A stretch of 64,000 bases of DNA. Origin: Roseburia sp. GTDB lineage: Bacteria > Bacteroidota > Bacteroidia > Bacteroidales > Bacteroidaceae. The notes below the pieces were generated by a model. That model worked only from the letters and a program-made list of their open reading frames with translations, did not search any database and had not been told where the DNA came from. How positions within the stretch are numbered: position 1 is the first letter of the stretch; each line of letters begins with the position of its first letter. Below, piece by piece: positions 38,801-46,470 of this stretch. The position numbers and the translations under genes were made by a program. The stretch spans positions 1 to 64,000 of the forward strand of contig JAMPEL010000006.1 of NCBI GenBank assembly GCA_023665185.1, given 5' to 3'.

Positions 38801-40058
38801 CAAGATTCATCTCAATGCCGGCAGATACTATTTCGGCGCAAGCTATAACACAACGTACAACGTGAATCCGGAGGCTTATCTTTTTGTTGCCGACAATCTG
38901 TTGTGTACGGAAGAAATCACAGAGAACTCGATTGCTTACTATGCCATCAACAACGCGCCGGACGGTGCGGCAGACTGGCACGGACTATACTTCACTCTTC
39001 CCGAAGCACAAGATGTGTATCTCGGATTCCAAATGAATCTGGAAAAAGGAAGTGGCACACAGGAATTCCGCGTCAAAGAAGTCAAGCTTCTGTACTATGG
39101 AGAAATCAACACCGACAAACTGAACGTGCTTGTCAGACTCATTGAGGAGGAGACTTCGGGCTTGACAATCAATGAGAACACGGGATTCTACAACCGGAAC
39201 GCATACGAAGAACTCATGGCGGTAGTCGTTGAGGCGAAATCGGTCGGCAACGGTGCCACACCGGAAGAAGTGTCAGACATATACAACCGTCTCACGGACG
39301 CATTCACCGACTTCAAGAAAAATGGAAAGAATGCGGGCGGAACACCTGACGAAATCGGTGCCAAAGACATTACGACAGAGAAGCTTTCAGAAGCGGAGAA
39401 TTTCTTACGTACAGAAGATTGCGGCACCTTGCGTTTCGGAACCCCGGCATATTGGACAGTGGAGAATATACTCATCGACAAGGGTCCGGAGGGGGTGAAG
39501 AACGGTCTGGACAAGTATCCGGGCAGCGACTGTCTGATGCTTGGTATATGGGACGACCGCGACAACAATATGGAAGGCGACATTGCCGACGCACGCATTT
39601 ATCAGCGCATCCACCTCGACAAGGGACGATATTATTTCGGAGGACAGTTTGACGCGCTCCACAAACTATATGCAGATTATATATTCGTAGCAGAGGATGT
39701 GATTCCGACAAGTGAGATGGAAACGCAATCCATAGCTTACTATAACATGATGGACGGCATGATAGACCGCAACCACTATGGTGTTTACTTCACTCTTGAC
39801 GAGGCAAAAGACGTGGCAATCGGCATTCAGGCAGACATGAGCCAAGGAAACAGCACACAGGAAGTGCGCCTCAGACACATCATGTTGCTGGAATATACAG
39901 GAGAGACAGACGGTATAGAGAACGTGATTGTCAAGGAAGAAAAGACTTCCGCACCGGAGTTCTACTCTCTTCAGGGCATAAGGCTCAAATCGGCTCCTGC
40001 CAAAGGATTGTATATCATGAGACAGAACGGTAAAGCCGCCGTACTGCTGGCTCGCTAA
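35880..40058 (+). CDS. Secreted GH29 alpha-L-fucosidase with three repeated C-terminal modules
   Basis: The start ATG 35880 gives 1392 residues beginning with a signal peptide (MLEIKKLLFSATASLLLAE). The GH29 barrel covers about 25-520: WFKDAKFGIWAHWG, FFTLGQHHDNFDLWDS, and MLYFDDT (D280/D281, candidate nucleophile). A helical segment follows, then three modules at about 625, 893 and 1160, spaced 267-268 residues, each with TRF..PA.W, KNGLD.YPG and D(C)LMLG(V/I)W; FIVAR-like helical segments lie between them. The tail YSLQGIRL...KGLYIMRQ is a Bacteroidales exported-protein tail. It would remove fucose from host or plant glycans. The modules may bind sugar; unproven. Confidence 0.88.
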   Translation: MLEIKKLLFSATASLLLAEIANAQTNVAVKEGVFSPDWKSLSEWTCPEWFKDAKFGIWAHWGPQCQAEAGDWYARFMYYENSGAFNWHVEHFGEPEEFGLKDLCNAWKAEKWNPEELVALYKSVGARYFFTLGQHHDNFDLWDSPYQEWNSVNVGPKRDIVKEWSDACQKYGLPLGVSMHGSHTWTWMEKSQDYDGNLTKEDGYTLNEDGTEKWWKGLDPQELYAQRHPHSSGWENSGTIHSQWAWGAGASLPSEEYKMKFQNRVLQCINDYKPSMLYFDDTVLPFYGCDDQIGLNILSHFYNSSAEENGGDPQVVVMGKILENMHKQAMLWDVERGIPDRIQDEYWQTCTCIGDWHYNTSTYENNGYKSAQQVVDMLVDVVSKNGNMLLSVPIKGNGTIDEKEQAVLEGIKAWMDINSESVYGTRPWKTFGEGPLAEASNPLTSQGFNEGNNYSSEDVRFVQKDGTVYATIMRWPAGRLFTFESFAPVSKYYSGKVKSVQLLGHGNVEYSFSIDGLTVTLPTEKPNDIAPVFAVIFDNEDTTVSLAEILDMYELRIAELRRQVSYNTGKMSRERINEFASVVEDAKNMLNADEVSQQRALNTVNEAYATLKKNGTNEGGAPSKGYQADITEDILVESGNFSRVNDIGTRFGAPAYWNVENFNIPNGKDGVKNGLDNYPGHDCLMLGVWNDAANSTEGDLSNARIYRTVRLDPGRYYFGAAYNAAYQLSDKAYIFAANTLLDTDEIAEKSLACWNINKSKTNGEFFGIYFTLTEEQDVVLGFQANLLNGSNTQELRADNVVLLSYGQMNYNALEDLIMMTEYAADDCKINDNTGFFNKESVEKLQNALEVARAINMYSSYEEVEKAYNLLNAAYEDFLANGKNKGGAPNEVGCTDVTADYLIEASNFSRADESITTRFASPANWTVENFCIPNGGNGIKNGLDKYPGYDCLSMGVWDDRDNNMEGYLSEARLYRKIHLNAGRYYFGASYNTTYNVNPEAYLFVADNLLCTEEITENSIAYYAINNAPDGAADWHGLYFTLPEAQDVYLGFQMNLEKGSGTQEFRVKEVKLLYYGEINTDKLNVLVRLIEEETSGLTINENTGFYNRNAYEELMAVVVEAKSVGNGATPEEVSDIYNRLTDAFTDFKKNGKNAGGTPDEIGAKDITTEKLSEAENFLRTEDCGTLRFGTPAYWTVENILIDKGPEGVKNGLDKYPGSDCLMLGIWDDRDNNMEGDIADARIYQRIHLDKGRYYFGGQFDALHKLYADYIFVAEDVIPTSEMETQSIAYYNMMDGMIDRNHYGVYFTLDEAKDVAIGIQADMSQGNSTQEVRLRHIMLLEYTGETDGIENVIVKEEKTSAPEFYSLQGIRLKSAPAKGLYIMRQNGKAAVLLAR

Positions 40059-40083
40059 AGCCAACGTACAGCCACATTTCATT

Positions 40084-40119
40084 CGAGGCAGGGCATCCTG
40101 ATTGGCGCGCCCTGCCTCG
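40084..40119 (+). other. Stem-loop after the fucosidase gene
   Basis: An 11-bp GC-rich stem (40084-40094 with 40109-40119) lies 26 nt after the stop codon. No T-run follows, so it is a weak terminator or an mRNA 3' stabiliser. Confidence 0.6.
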
Positions 40120-40173
40120 AACCGTCATACAGTACAGCCTGCCACCGGCAAACCTCCGCCTGCCCCTGCGGCC

Positions 40174-40204
40174 TTGACAAAATGAATTCTTTTTTGTAAT
40201 TTTG
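40174..40204 (+). promoter_or_regulatory. Promoter of the YczE-like gene
   Basis: TTG (40174-40176), 20 nt, TAATTTTG (40197-40204). It leaves a 5' leader of roughly 100 nt before the ATG. Confidence 0.72.
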
Positions 40205-40314
40205 CAAAAACGCAAGATTATCACGATTCATGCCAAGCCCGTCCCGCTCCATTATATACTTGCGAGGACAGTCTTGGCTGCAATTATATAGAACCGAAAT
40301 AAAAACGTATTATT

Positions 40315-41055
40315 ATGGAAATGAGAAAGAAAGAATTGGTAAAAAGGTATGTAGTGTATGTTTTAGGTGTATATGTGCTGGCAATGGGATTGGCCATGAT
40401 TATCACCTCCACGTTAGGAACTTCCCCCATATCGAGCTGGTCATACGTGATGAGCTGCAACACGCCGCTGTCGGTGGGCACTTATACATTCATCATCAAT
40501 ATGGCATTGATTGCCGGACAGTTCATGGTTCTCCGGCATCACGGACTCCGCCGGCAGGCTGTAAATATAGGCTTGCAGATACCGTTCTCATTCATGTTTT
40601 CCGCATTCATCGACTTCAATATATGGCTGTTGAAGGCTGCCGGACCGACCGTGTTGCATCCTTTTGGCGAATCGGCTCTGCCGCTGTATGCCTATTGTGT
40701 CCTGCTGCTCGCCCTCGGCTGCTTCATACAAAGTGTCGGTGTGCTGCTTGAAGTGAAAGCCGGTGTGACAATGATGTCGGGCGAGGCATTTGTTTATTAT
40801 ATATGTACCCGCTGGAGCAAAGAGTTTGGCAAAGTGAAGGTTACATTCGATGTGGTACTGGTGCTGTTGGCTGTAATTTCCTCCGTTGGCTTCTCTTTGG
40901 CGGAAAGCAACGGCAACCTCAATATCGACACCATACTGAAGGGACTTTTCGGGGCTGTCCGCGAGGGAACAATTGTCGCCGCGCTCTCTGTCGGACAGAT
41001 TGTGCGCTTGCTTGCCAAACATTCTGCATGGATTGACAAATGGTGTATGAAATAA
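40315..41055 (+). CDS. YczE/YitT-like integral membrane protein
   Basis: A 246-residue protein with about six membrane segments; the N-terminal pattern GLAMIITSTLGTSPISSWSY (small residues, TSP, W) and GVLLEVKAGVTMMSGEAF are typical of YczE/DUF6198 proteins. Transport substrate is unknown. It is monocistronic, with repeat copy 4 downstream. A second ATG two codons in is an equally good start. Confidence 0.8.
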   Translation: MEMRKKELVKRYVVYVLGVYVLAMGLAMIITSTLGTSPISSWSYVMSCNTPLSVGTYTFIINMALIAGQFMVLRHHGLRRQAVNIGLQIPFSFMFSAFIDFNIWLLKAAGPTVLHPFGESALPLYAYCVLLLALGCFIQSVGVLLEVKAGVTMMSGEAFVYYICTRWSKEFGKVKVTFDVVLVLLAVISSVGFSLAESNGNLNIDTILKGLFGAVREGTIVAALSVGQIVRLLAKHSAWIDKWCMK

Positions 41056-41078
41056 AAAATCAGACATAACGGACAACA

Positions 41079-41206
41079 GACGGTATACGGGTTCGGGGTA
41101 AAACAAGGAACAAGCAACTGACATTTTGCCAGTCGGTGAGAAAAACTCGATTTTAACATTTCGGGCATTATTTCTTGTTCTTAAATGCCCACGAACCCGT
41201 ATCGTC
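41079..41206. other. Nested inverted repeats after the YczE-like gene
   Basis: GACGGTATACGGGTTCG (41079-41095) pairs with CGAACCCGTATCGTC (41192-41206), leaving out two bases. Inside, GGGCATT (41163-41169) pairs with AATGCCC (41184-41190). The fold would be a branched RNA or cruciform. It overlaps the left end of repeat copy 4 and has no T-run. Confidence 0.55.
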
Positions 41207-41726
41207 TACGCTAAGCGTCAGATAATCAGATAGATACAAATTCAGCCGAAAAGGTGTAGTTTTAGCTCAAAAACCAAAGGTTTGAGCCAAAATAGAATAT
41301 ATTGATAATCAGGATGTTATGATAAAAATCATATAAATTCATTGTTTTTTGCCTTCAAAATCAAAATCAGTTTGGAAAGACGCACAGAACAGCCTGTAAA
41401 CATAAATTAAGGATTGCCGTAGAACATGCACGGTTTTAGCCCCAAATAGGGACGTTTCAAAACTCGTGCGCCTTGAAAATAAATTTTCAAGGTACACTTC
41501 AAAAAATTGCGAGGCGCACGAGTTTTATTTTCACAGTACTCTAATTTCGGGAAAAACGCGCTCTAATGTAAACAAATGTATCTTTTTGAAGCCGAAATCA
41601 ACATATTTTTACAAATCGTTTTCGGCAACAAAAAGACTCCGTAGAATCGCACAAATGCAACCACAGTGGAGCGTCGTTGATTTTAAGCGATTCTACGAGG
41701 GTCGGATTTTAACATATCATTTATCA
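41115..41726 (+). repeat. Long intergenic repeat, copy 4 (rearranged)
   Basis: The most diverged copy. It keeps TTTTAACATTTCGGG near the left end, the 9-mer pair (AGATAATCA at 41220, TGATAATCA at 41303), a hairpin with core CGTAGAATCGC and complement (41636-41700), and end TTTTAACATATCA. The 22-bp array is replaced by nested palindromes: AAAACTCGTGCGCCT (41459-41473) with its complement at 41512-41526, and CCTTGAAAAT (41471-41480) with 41483-41492. Part of the array seems to be inverted. It lies between convergent genes. Confidence 0.78.
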
Positions 41727-41933
41727 CAAAAAGCACACTATTATTAATTTTCTACAACTTATTGAGACATTTCACATGCGTTATCTGACATTTTGAATTA
41801 GAAAGTTTGATAAAAATCTGAGTATTTTGCAGCTATAGAATCCCTGCCGGATATGGACAAAAAAAATCCACAGAAAGAATCTGTGGATTTCGCACGGGAT
41901 TGTCCTTTTATTCTAATCCCGAACTCGCGCATC

Positions 41934-42560
41934 TCATTGGCAAAACAAGGTCACAAGCAAAGGGACGCTTATCTCAAGCACAAGCCCATGAAATATGGCA
42001 ACAGGCAAAAGCGACTTGCTGCTGTCCCGCCCCAGAATCAAGGGCAGGCATACATCCATAGAATTGATTCCCGCAATAGAGATGGCTGCATTTTCCTTTC
42101 CCTTGCGTGCAAAGGCTGAACAGCATAGAAGAGCGAACACCTCACGTATTACATTGGCAAGCAGGGCGATGGCTGCAAGCTGTGTGGCTTTTTCCAATCC
42201 CACCGCCGCACTCTTTATCTCCACAATCAGTACGGAGGACAATGAATAATATCCGAACCCGCTGCCCACTGCAAGAATGTCCTTGAGACTCTCATCCCTG
42301 AAAAGGAACAATGCGAAGGCGGAGAATATAAGCGTGCCGACAATGGTGAACACCGGCAGCAGAAACATAGACCAGTGTAATGACTTGAACACGGCAAACA
42401 GGTTTTTACGCACTCCCAGTCCGATACCCACTTGCACCATCAGCAACGACAAGATAACGACCGGCAACCACGGAAGGTGCAACACTTCCGGTATCATGTC
42501 CGACACTCCGAGAAGAATGCCGCAGCCAAAAAACAATAATGGAGTCAATGAGTCTCTCAT
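41934..42560 (-). CDS. LysO-family exporter, C-terminal half
   Basis: A 208-residue membrane protein (start ATG 42560, in an ATGA overlap with the upstream gene). It corresponds to the C-terminal part of LysO/YbjE, a lysine exporter in E. coli: LMVQVGIGLGVRKN, GSGFGYYSLSSVLIVEI, ANVIREVFALL and GINSMDVCLPLI. In E. coli the two halves are one protein; here they are separate and tightly coupled, which is common in Bacteroidales. Confidence 0.85.
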   Translation of the reverse strand: MRDSLTPLLFFGCGILLGVSDMIPEVLHLPWLPVVILSLLMVQVGIGLGVRKNLFAVFKSLHWSMFLLPVFTIVGTLIFSAFALFLFRDESLKDILAVGSGFGYYSLSSVLIVEIKSAAVGLEKATQLAAIALLANVIREVFALLCCSAFARKGKENAAISIAGINSMDVCLPLILGRDSSKSLLPVAIFHGLVLEISVPLLVTLFCQ

Positions 42561-42841
42561 TTCCCGCCTCCTTTCCTCTTCGACACCAGACACTTAAACA
42601 AGGAAGCAGCGGCAAAACTTCCGGCAATTCCCAAGAATGCGATGACGAATGCCTCCATTCCAACACCGGCAATGTTGTCTATAATCGACCGATTGGAACC
42701 AATGGAAACTCCGAATACAAACAACAACAGGAATATGGTGTAGCGGGTGCTTTTTTCTATTCCACGCACCACAGCGGCTGAACGGCGCAGCACATATCCT
42801 ATACCTACACCCATAGCCAATAATAACAATATGCGAAACAT
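42557..42841 (-). CDS. LysO-family exporter, N-terminal half
   Basis: A 94-residue protein with three membrane segments (LLLLAMGVGIGYVLRR, YTIFLLLFVFGVSIGSN, FVIAFLGIAGSFAAASLF), matching the N-terminal domain of LysO. Its stop overlaps the start of the second half by 4 nt (ATGA). Both halves are needed to form the transporter. A long untranslated leader lies upstream. Confidence 0.83.
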   Translation of the reverse strand: MFRILLLLAMGVGIGYVLRRSAAVVRGIEKSTRYTIFLLLFVFGVSIGSNRSIIDNIAGVGMEAFVIAFLGIAGSFAAASLFKCLVSKRKGGGK

Positions 42842-43147
42842 ACCAAAATCTTTTTGTTTGAGACGAATACAGATAATGTTCCGAATGGCATATTACCTTG
42901 ATATGCCACCCGTTCTCCGACATAATACATATACGGCACAATCCGGCAGCCCATCCGGGACAACCGTAAAATCATGACACATATTCCATGCCGCAAAAAA
43001 AGACTATGGTTACTTAGATAAAGCCGCTAAACCAATGGACATGCACCAAGCGGCAAACATGCTCTCCTACATATTTGCTGCCGAAAATGATGTGCGCATT
43101 GTGTGAATACATAAATAATCGGTTTGGTTTATCTGACGGCAAAGTTA
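42842..43147 (-). promoter_or_regulatory. Long structured leader and promoter of the lysO pair
   Basis: Minus-strand TAACTTTG (43147-43140) is a consensus -7 box; a TTTG lies 17 nt further up. This gives a leader of about 290 nt. It can form GCCGCT...AGCGGC (43054-43023) and, near the start codon, TGGCATAT-caaggta-ATATGCCA (42908-42886). I could not fit the known lysine riboswitch core by eye. A cis-regulatory RNA is inference. Confidence 0.5.
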
Positions 43148-43295
43148 CACTTTTTTCTCAAATCCAAAATTACAAGGTCAACAAAATTCGGATATTTCTT
43201 GCCAACCACACACGAAAAACATTTGCTTATGACTCAGAATCTTCAAGCAAGGGCCATACACAGCATGAAGAAGGAAAAGCCCAGACTCTGACAGC

Positions 43296-44603
43296 CTATT
43301 CAAACTCAAGCAGAAAAGTGGTGTTCCACCCCTTTGTGCCAGAAGGCAGCAAACTGATTCGTCCGCCTGACATAGTCATAATACGGCGCGAGAGCGACAA
43401 ACCAATTCCATTTCCGTCTTTTCTGGTGGTGAAGAAAGGAATGAATATCTCATCTGCCACCTGCTTGTCCACCACAGGCCCGTTGTTGCTGAAATAAACA
43501 AGAATATGCTCTTGCTCGTCAACCAATGCCTCGACCTGTATGCGCCCGTCCTCGATACACGCTTCCTGAATAGCCTGCACGGCATTCTTCAACAAGTTAA
43601 TCAATACTTGCCTTATCAGGTTCGGGTCGGCATACACGAGCAGGTCTTCCGGCAGGATACGCACCGCACAACTGATATAGTCCGGCACAACACCCAGACC
43701 AATCACTTGCCGCATCATGTCGGCAAACGAGAAGGCCGAGGGCTGCGGTTTCTGTAAGGAAGAGAATTTCCGATAGCTGTCGACAAACTGCATCAGCCCG
43801 CAGGATGTGTCACGGATGGCACGCATCCCCTCAAACAAATCCCCGTTTTTTATCTCCGGACGGTTCATGAACACTTCGCTCAACGATGAGATAGGGGCAA
43901 TGGAGTTCATTATCTCATGTGTGAGCACACGGGTCAGTCTCACCCACGAGTCAAGTTCCTTGTCGCTCATCTCGTCACGAATGTCATTAATAGTGATGAC
44001 TCTCACCCTTCTGCCGGCAAGCTCAATCTCCACCGCCTCAAGAAGCAGATGCATCTCTCCTCGCTCAGTCTGGAAATGGATACTCTCACTGTCTCCTCCT
44101 CGCAACGCACGGATTTTCTCGGCATACGACAGTCCATAACGGTTGAGCTGTTCCAAAGTGGAGAGAACAGGCAGACACAGCAGCTTGGCAGCGGCAGCAT
44201 TGGTCTGCACCACATTGCCTGCCGTGTCGAGCACCACGATACCGGTGGTCACACTCTCCAATATCAACTCATAATACCGCTCTTTCTGTTCCATCCATTG
44301 TTTCTGTTCTCCCATCATCTTGCCGAAATCATTCAATGTGCTCTGAAGAACATACTCGCTTCCCGAAAGTCCTTTCATCGGCAAACGGAAAGAATAATCG
44401 GAATTGCGCATAGCCTCAAGCATCAGCCAGCACCTTTCACGCAACATATTCTTGGAATGGCGGAAAAGACAGAAAGAGCAGACACACAACAGAATGCCTA
44501 TCGGCAAAAGCCACCATAAGCGATAGAAGACGAAACCGATGAGCACACAAATTCCGATTACGGCAAGCAAGATTCTGACGAACAGACTGTTGAATTTGGA
44601 CAT
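43296..44603 (-). CDS. Sensor histidine kinase (NtrY-like)
   Basis: A 435-residue membrane kinase: two helices at about 8-27 and 30-47 with almost no periplasmic loop, a PAS-like domain at about 110-205 (ILESVTTGIVVLDTAGNVVQTN), phospho-acceptor H229 in LTHEIMNSIAPISS, N box LLKNAVQAIQE and G box GNGIGLSLSRRIM. It should phosphorylate the sigma-54 activator encoded just upstream. Stimulus unknown; the lack of an external domain suggests an internal or membrane signal. Confidence 0.92.
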   Translation of the reverse strand: MSKFNSLFVRILLAVIGICVLIGFVFYRLWWLLPIGILLCVCSFCLFRHSKNMLRERCWLMLEAMRNSDYSFRLPMKGLSGSEYVLQSTLNDFGKMMGEQKQWMEQKERYYELILESVTTGIVVLDTAGNVVQTNAAAAKLLCLPVLSTLEQLNRYGLSYAEKIRALRGGDSESIHFQTERGEMHLLLEAVEIELAGRRVRVITINDIRDEMSDKELDSWVRLTRVLTHEIMNSIAPISSLSEVFMNRPEIKNGDLFEGMRAIRDTSCGLMQFVDSYRKFSSLQKPQPSAFSFADMMRQVIGLGVVPDYISCAVRILPEDLLVYADPNLIRQVLINLLKNAVQAIQEACIEDGRIQVEALVDEQEHILVYFSNNGPVVDKQVADEIFIPFFTTRKDGNGIGLSLSRRIMTMSGGRISLLPSGTKGWNTTFLLEFE

Positions 44604-44647
44604 GGAGAAAGAATATATTTAAGAATATCAAAGATAAAAAAAGCGGC

Positions 44648-46024
44648 TTAAAGACCGTATTTCTTCATTTTGTTATACAGAGTCTGACGGGAAATGCCCA
44701 GCATGGATGCCGCTTGCGACATGTTGCTGCCACATTTATCCAAAGCTTTTTCTAAAAGTCCGCGCTCCATTTCCTCAATAGTCTGCACCGGGTCATCGCC
44801 TGTATCGCCCCTCATGCTACTGTCAGCGCGCTTCTCATGCGAAGAGGCGGCAAACAGGATGTTCTCATCGGTCAACAATCTGCCATCTGACAATATAACG
44901 GCTTTCTCCACCACATGCTGAAGCTCACGCACATTGCCGTACCACGGATGCTCCATCAGCTTCGCCACCGCCTTTTCGGAAAAACCGCTCACACTGCGTC
45001 CGTAGCGTGAGGCATATTTGTCGAGAAACCGCTTTGCCAAAGGCAATATGTCTTCCTTATGCTCGCGCAAAGGCGGTATGTGAAGATGGATGGTATTGAT
45101 TCGATAGAACAGGTCTTCCCTAAACAGCCTGTCTCTGACCATATCTTCCAGATTGCGGTTTGTTGCGCAAATAAGCCGAATATCAGTGGGCTGCGACTTG
45201 TTGCTTCCCACTTTGACAAACATCTTCTTCTGTATGACAGTGAGCAATTTGGCTTGCAAATGATAAGGCAGATTGGCTATCTCATCAAGAAACAGTGTGC
45301 CACCATCGGCCGCCTCAAAACGTCCCGTGCGGTCGGTATGGGCATCGGTAAACGAACCTTTGGTATGTCCGAACAACTCGCTTTCAAACAGCGACTCGGA
45401 CACAGCACCCATATCGACAGCCACCATCACCTTGTCTCTGCGGGCAGACAGGCGGTGCAGTTCATGGGCAAGCATGTCCTTTCCCGTACCATTCTCACCG
45501 GTAATCAGTACATTCGCATCCGTAGCTCCCACTTTCTCAACCATTTGCCGCAGCCGGCTCATTACAGCGGACTCTCCCCAATACATGGAATCGGGAAGGA
45601 GCGAATCGGCGGGCATGGGTGTTGCAGCACTGTCAGCCCTTGATTTCCGACACACACTGGTAAGTATCTGAATCAACTTGGCATTGTCCCAGGGCTTCAC
45701 CACAAAGTCTGCCGCACCATCCTTGATGCCTGTCACAGCCAGTTCAATATCCGCATATGCCGTAAACAGCACCACTTCCGTCCTCGGATAGTTTGCCTTT
45801 ATGTCGCGAAGCCAATAAAGTCCCTCATTGCCTGTATTGACACCTGAAGAAAAATTCATATCGAGAAGAATGACATCGGCACGGTCTTTCAACATTGCCG
45901 CCTTGATGCCGTGGGGAGTAGAGAGAGTGATTATACGCTCAAAATATTCTGCAAGCAGATATTGTAGCGAAGTAAGTATATTCTTATTGTCATCGACCAC
46001 AAACAGTGTTCCTTTTCTTGCCAT
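44648..46024 (-). CDS. Sigma-54-dependent response regulator (NtrC family)
   Basis: A 458-residue protein: receiver domain with phospho-acceptor D55 and K110, AAA+ domain with Walker A GENGTGKD (176-183), FLDEIANLPYHLQAKLL and Fis-type HTH at about 425-455 (QAASMLGISRQTLYNKMKK). The sigma-54 contact loop reads GSFTDA (223-228) instead of GAFTGA. It activates RpoN promoters and is co-transcribed with the kinase gene 44 bp downstream. Confidence 0.94.
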   Translation of the reverse strand: MARKGTLFVVDDNKNILTSLQYLLAEYFERIITLSTPHGIKAAMLKDRADVILLDMNFSSGVNTGNEGLYWLRDIKANYPRTEVVLFTAYADIELAVTGIKDGAADFVVKPWDNAKLIQILTSVCRKSRADSAATPMPADSLLPDSMYWGESAVMSRLRQMVEKVGATDANVLITGENGTGKDMLAHELHRLSARRDKVMVAVDMGAVSESLFESELFGHTKGSFTDAHTDRTGRFEAADGGTLFLDEIANLPYHLQAKLLTVIQKKMFVKVGSNKSQPTDIRLICATNRNLEDMVRDRLFREDLFYRINTIHLHIPPLREHKEDILPLAKRFLDKYASRYGRSVSGFSEKAVAKLMEHPWYGNVRELQHVVEKAVILSDGRLLTDENILFAASSHEKRADSSMRGDTGDDPVQTIEEMERGLLEKALDKCGSNMSQAASMLGISRQTLYNKMKKYGL

Positions 46025-46046
46025 ATTTAATGTATCTTAGGTTGCA

Positions 46047-46077
46047 CAAAGTAACAATATTTTTTCTTATTCCACAA
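46047..46077 (-). promoter_or_regulatory. Promoter of the two-component operon
   Basis: Minus strand: TTG (46077-46075), 20 nt, TTACTTTG (46054-46047), 22 nt before the ATG. Confidence 0.7.
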
Positions 46078-46217
46078 AACTATCCCTTATAAAACACAAA
46101 CAATAATTATATCAGCATAAAGCCATTGGAAGAGGCTGAGAATGCACTACACAAACCCAAACCAGCATCCAGAATACGGATAAAAGAACAGAGTGACAGC
46201 TTTTTTTCGCCAAATTG

Positions 46218-46248
46218 TTTGTCAGGGCAAAAAAAAGACGTACCTTTG
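46218..46248 (+). promoter_or_regulatory. Promoter of tRNA-Pro
   Basis: TTTG (46218-46221), 19 nt, TACCTTTG (46241-46248), placing initiation just before the mature tRNA 5' end at 46259. Confidence 0.75.
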
Positions 46249-46258
46249 CGTCCGCTTA

Positions 46259-46331
46259 CGGAAAGTAGCGCAGTTGGTAGCGCACTACGTTCGGGACGTA
46301 GGGGTCGGGCGTTCGAGTCGCCTCTTTCCGA
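46259..46331 (+). tRNA. tRNA-Pro (anticodon CGG)
   Basis: A 73-nt cloverleaf: acceptor CGGAAAG/CTTTCCG with discriminator A, D arm GCGC AGTTGGTA GCGC, anticodon stem CTACG/CGTAG around loop TTCGGGA (anticodon CGG, reads CCG), T loop TTCGAGT. G37 is as in other proline tRNAs. CCA is not encoded, as usual in Bacteroidetes. It stands alone. Confidence 0.95.
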
Positions 46332-46332
46332 C

Positions 46333-46372
46333 AAAAAGGCGGTAGAAGAAAAATTCTTTTACCGCCTTTTTT
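46333..46372 (+). terminator. Terminator of tRNA-Pro
   Basis: AAAAAGGCGGTA (46333-46344) pairs with TACCGCCTTTTTT (46360-46372), ending in six T, immediately after the tRNA. Confidence 0.92.
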
Positions 46373-46470
46373 GTGTGTAGCATCATATCCGGAAGAGCAT
46401 CGGAACTGGAAATCTGTAAATTTTCTCAGGGAATGAGCTAAGAAAAATCTACTGTTCTGATTTTCCCATC

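Noticed and set aside
41934..42841. lysO as a frameshift-split pseudogene
   Set aside because: The two halves overlap by a clean ATGA and each is complete for its domain; the two-gene form is common in Bacteroidales.
42842..43139. Lysine riboswitch before the lysO genes
   Set aside because: The conserved core segments of the lysine riboswitch could not be found by eye; kept only as an unassigned leader.
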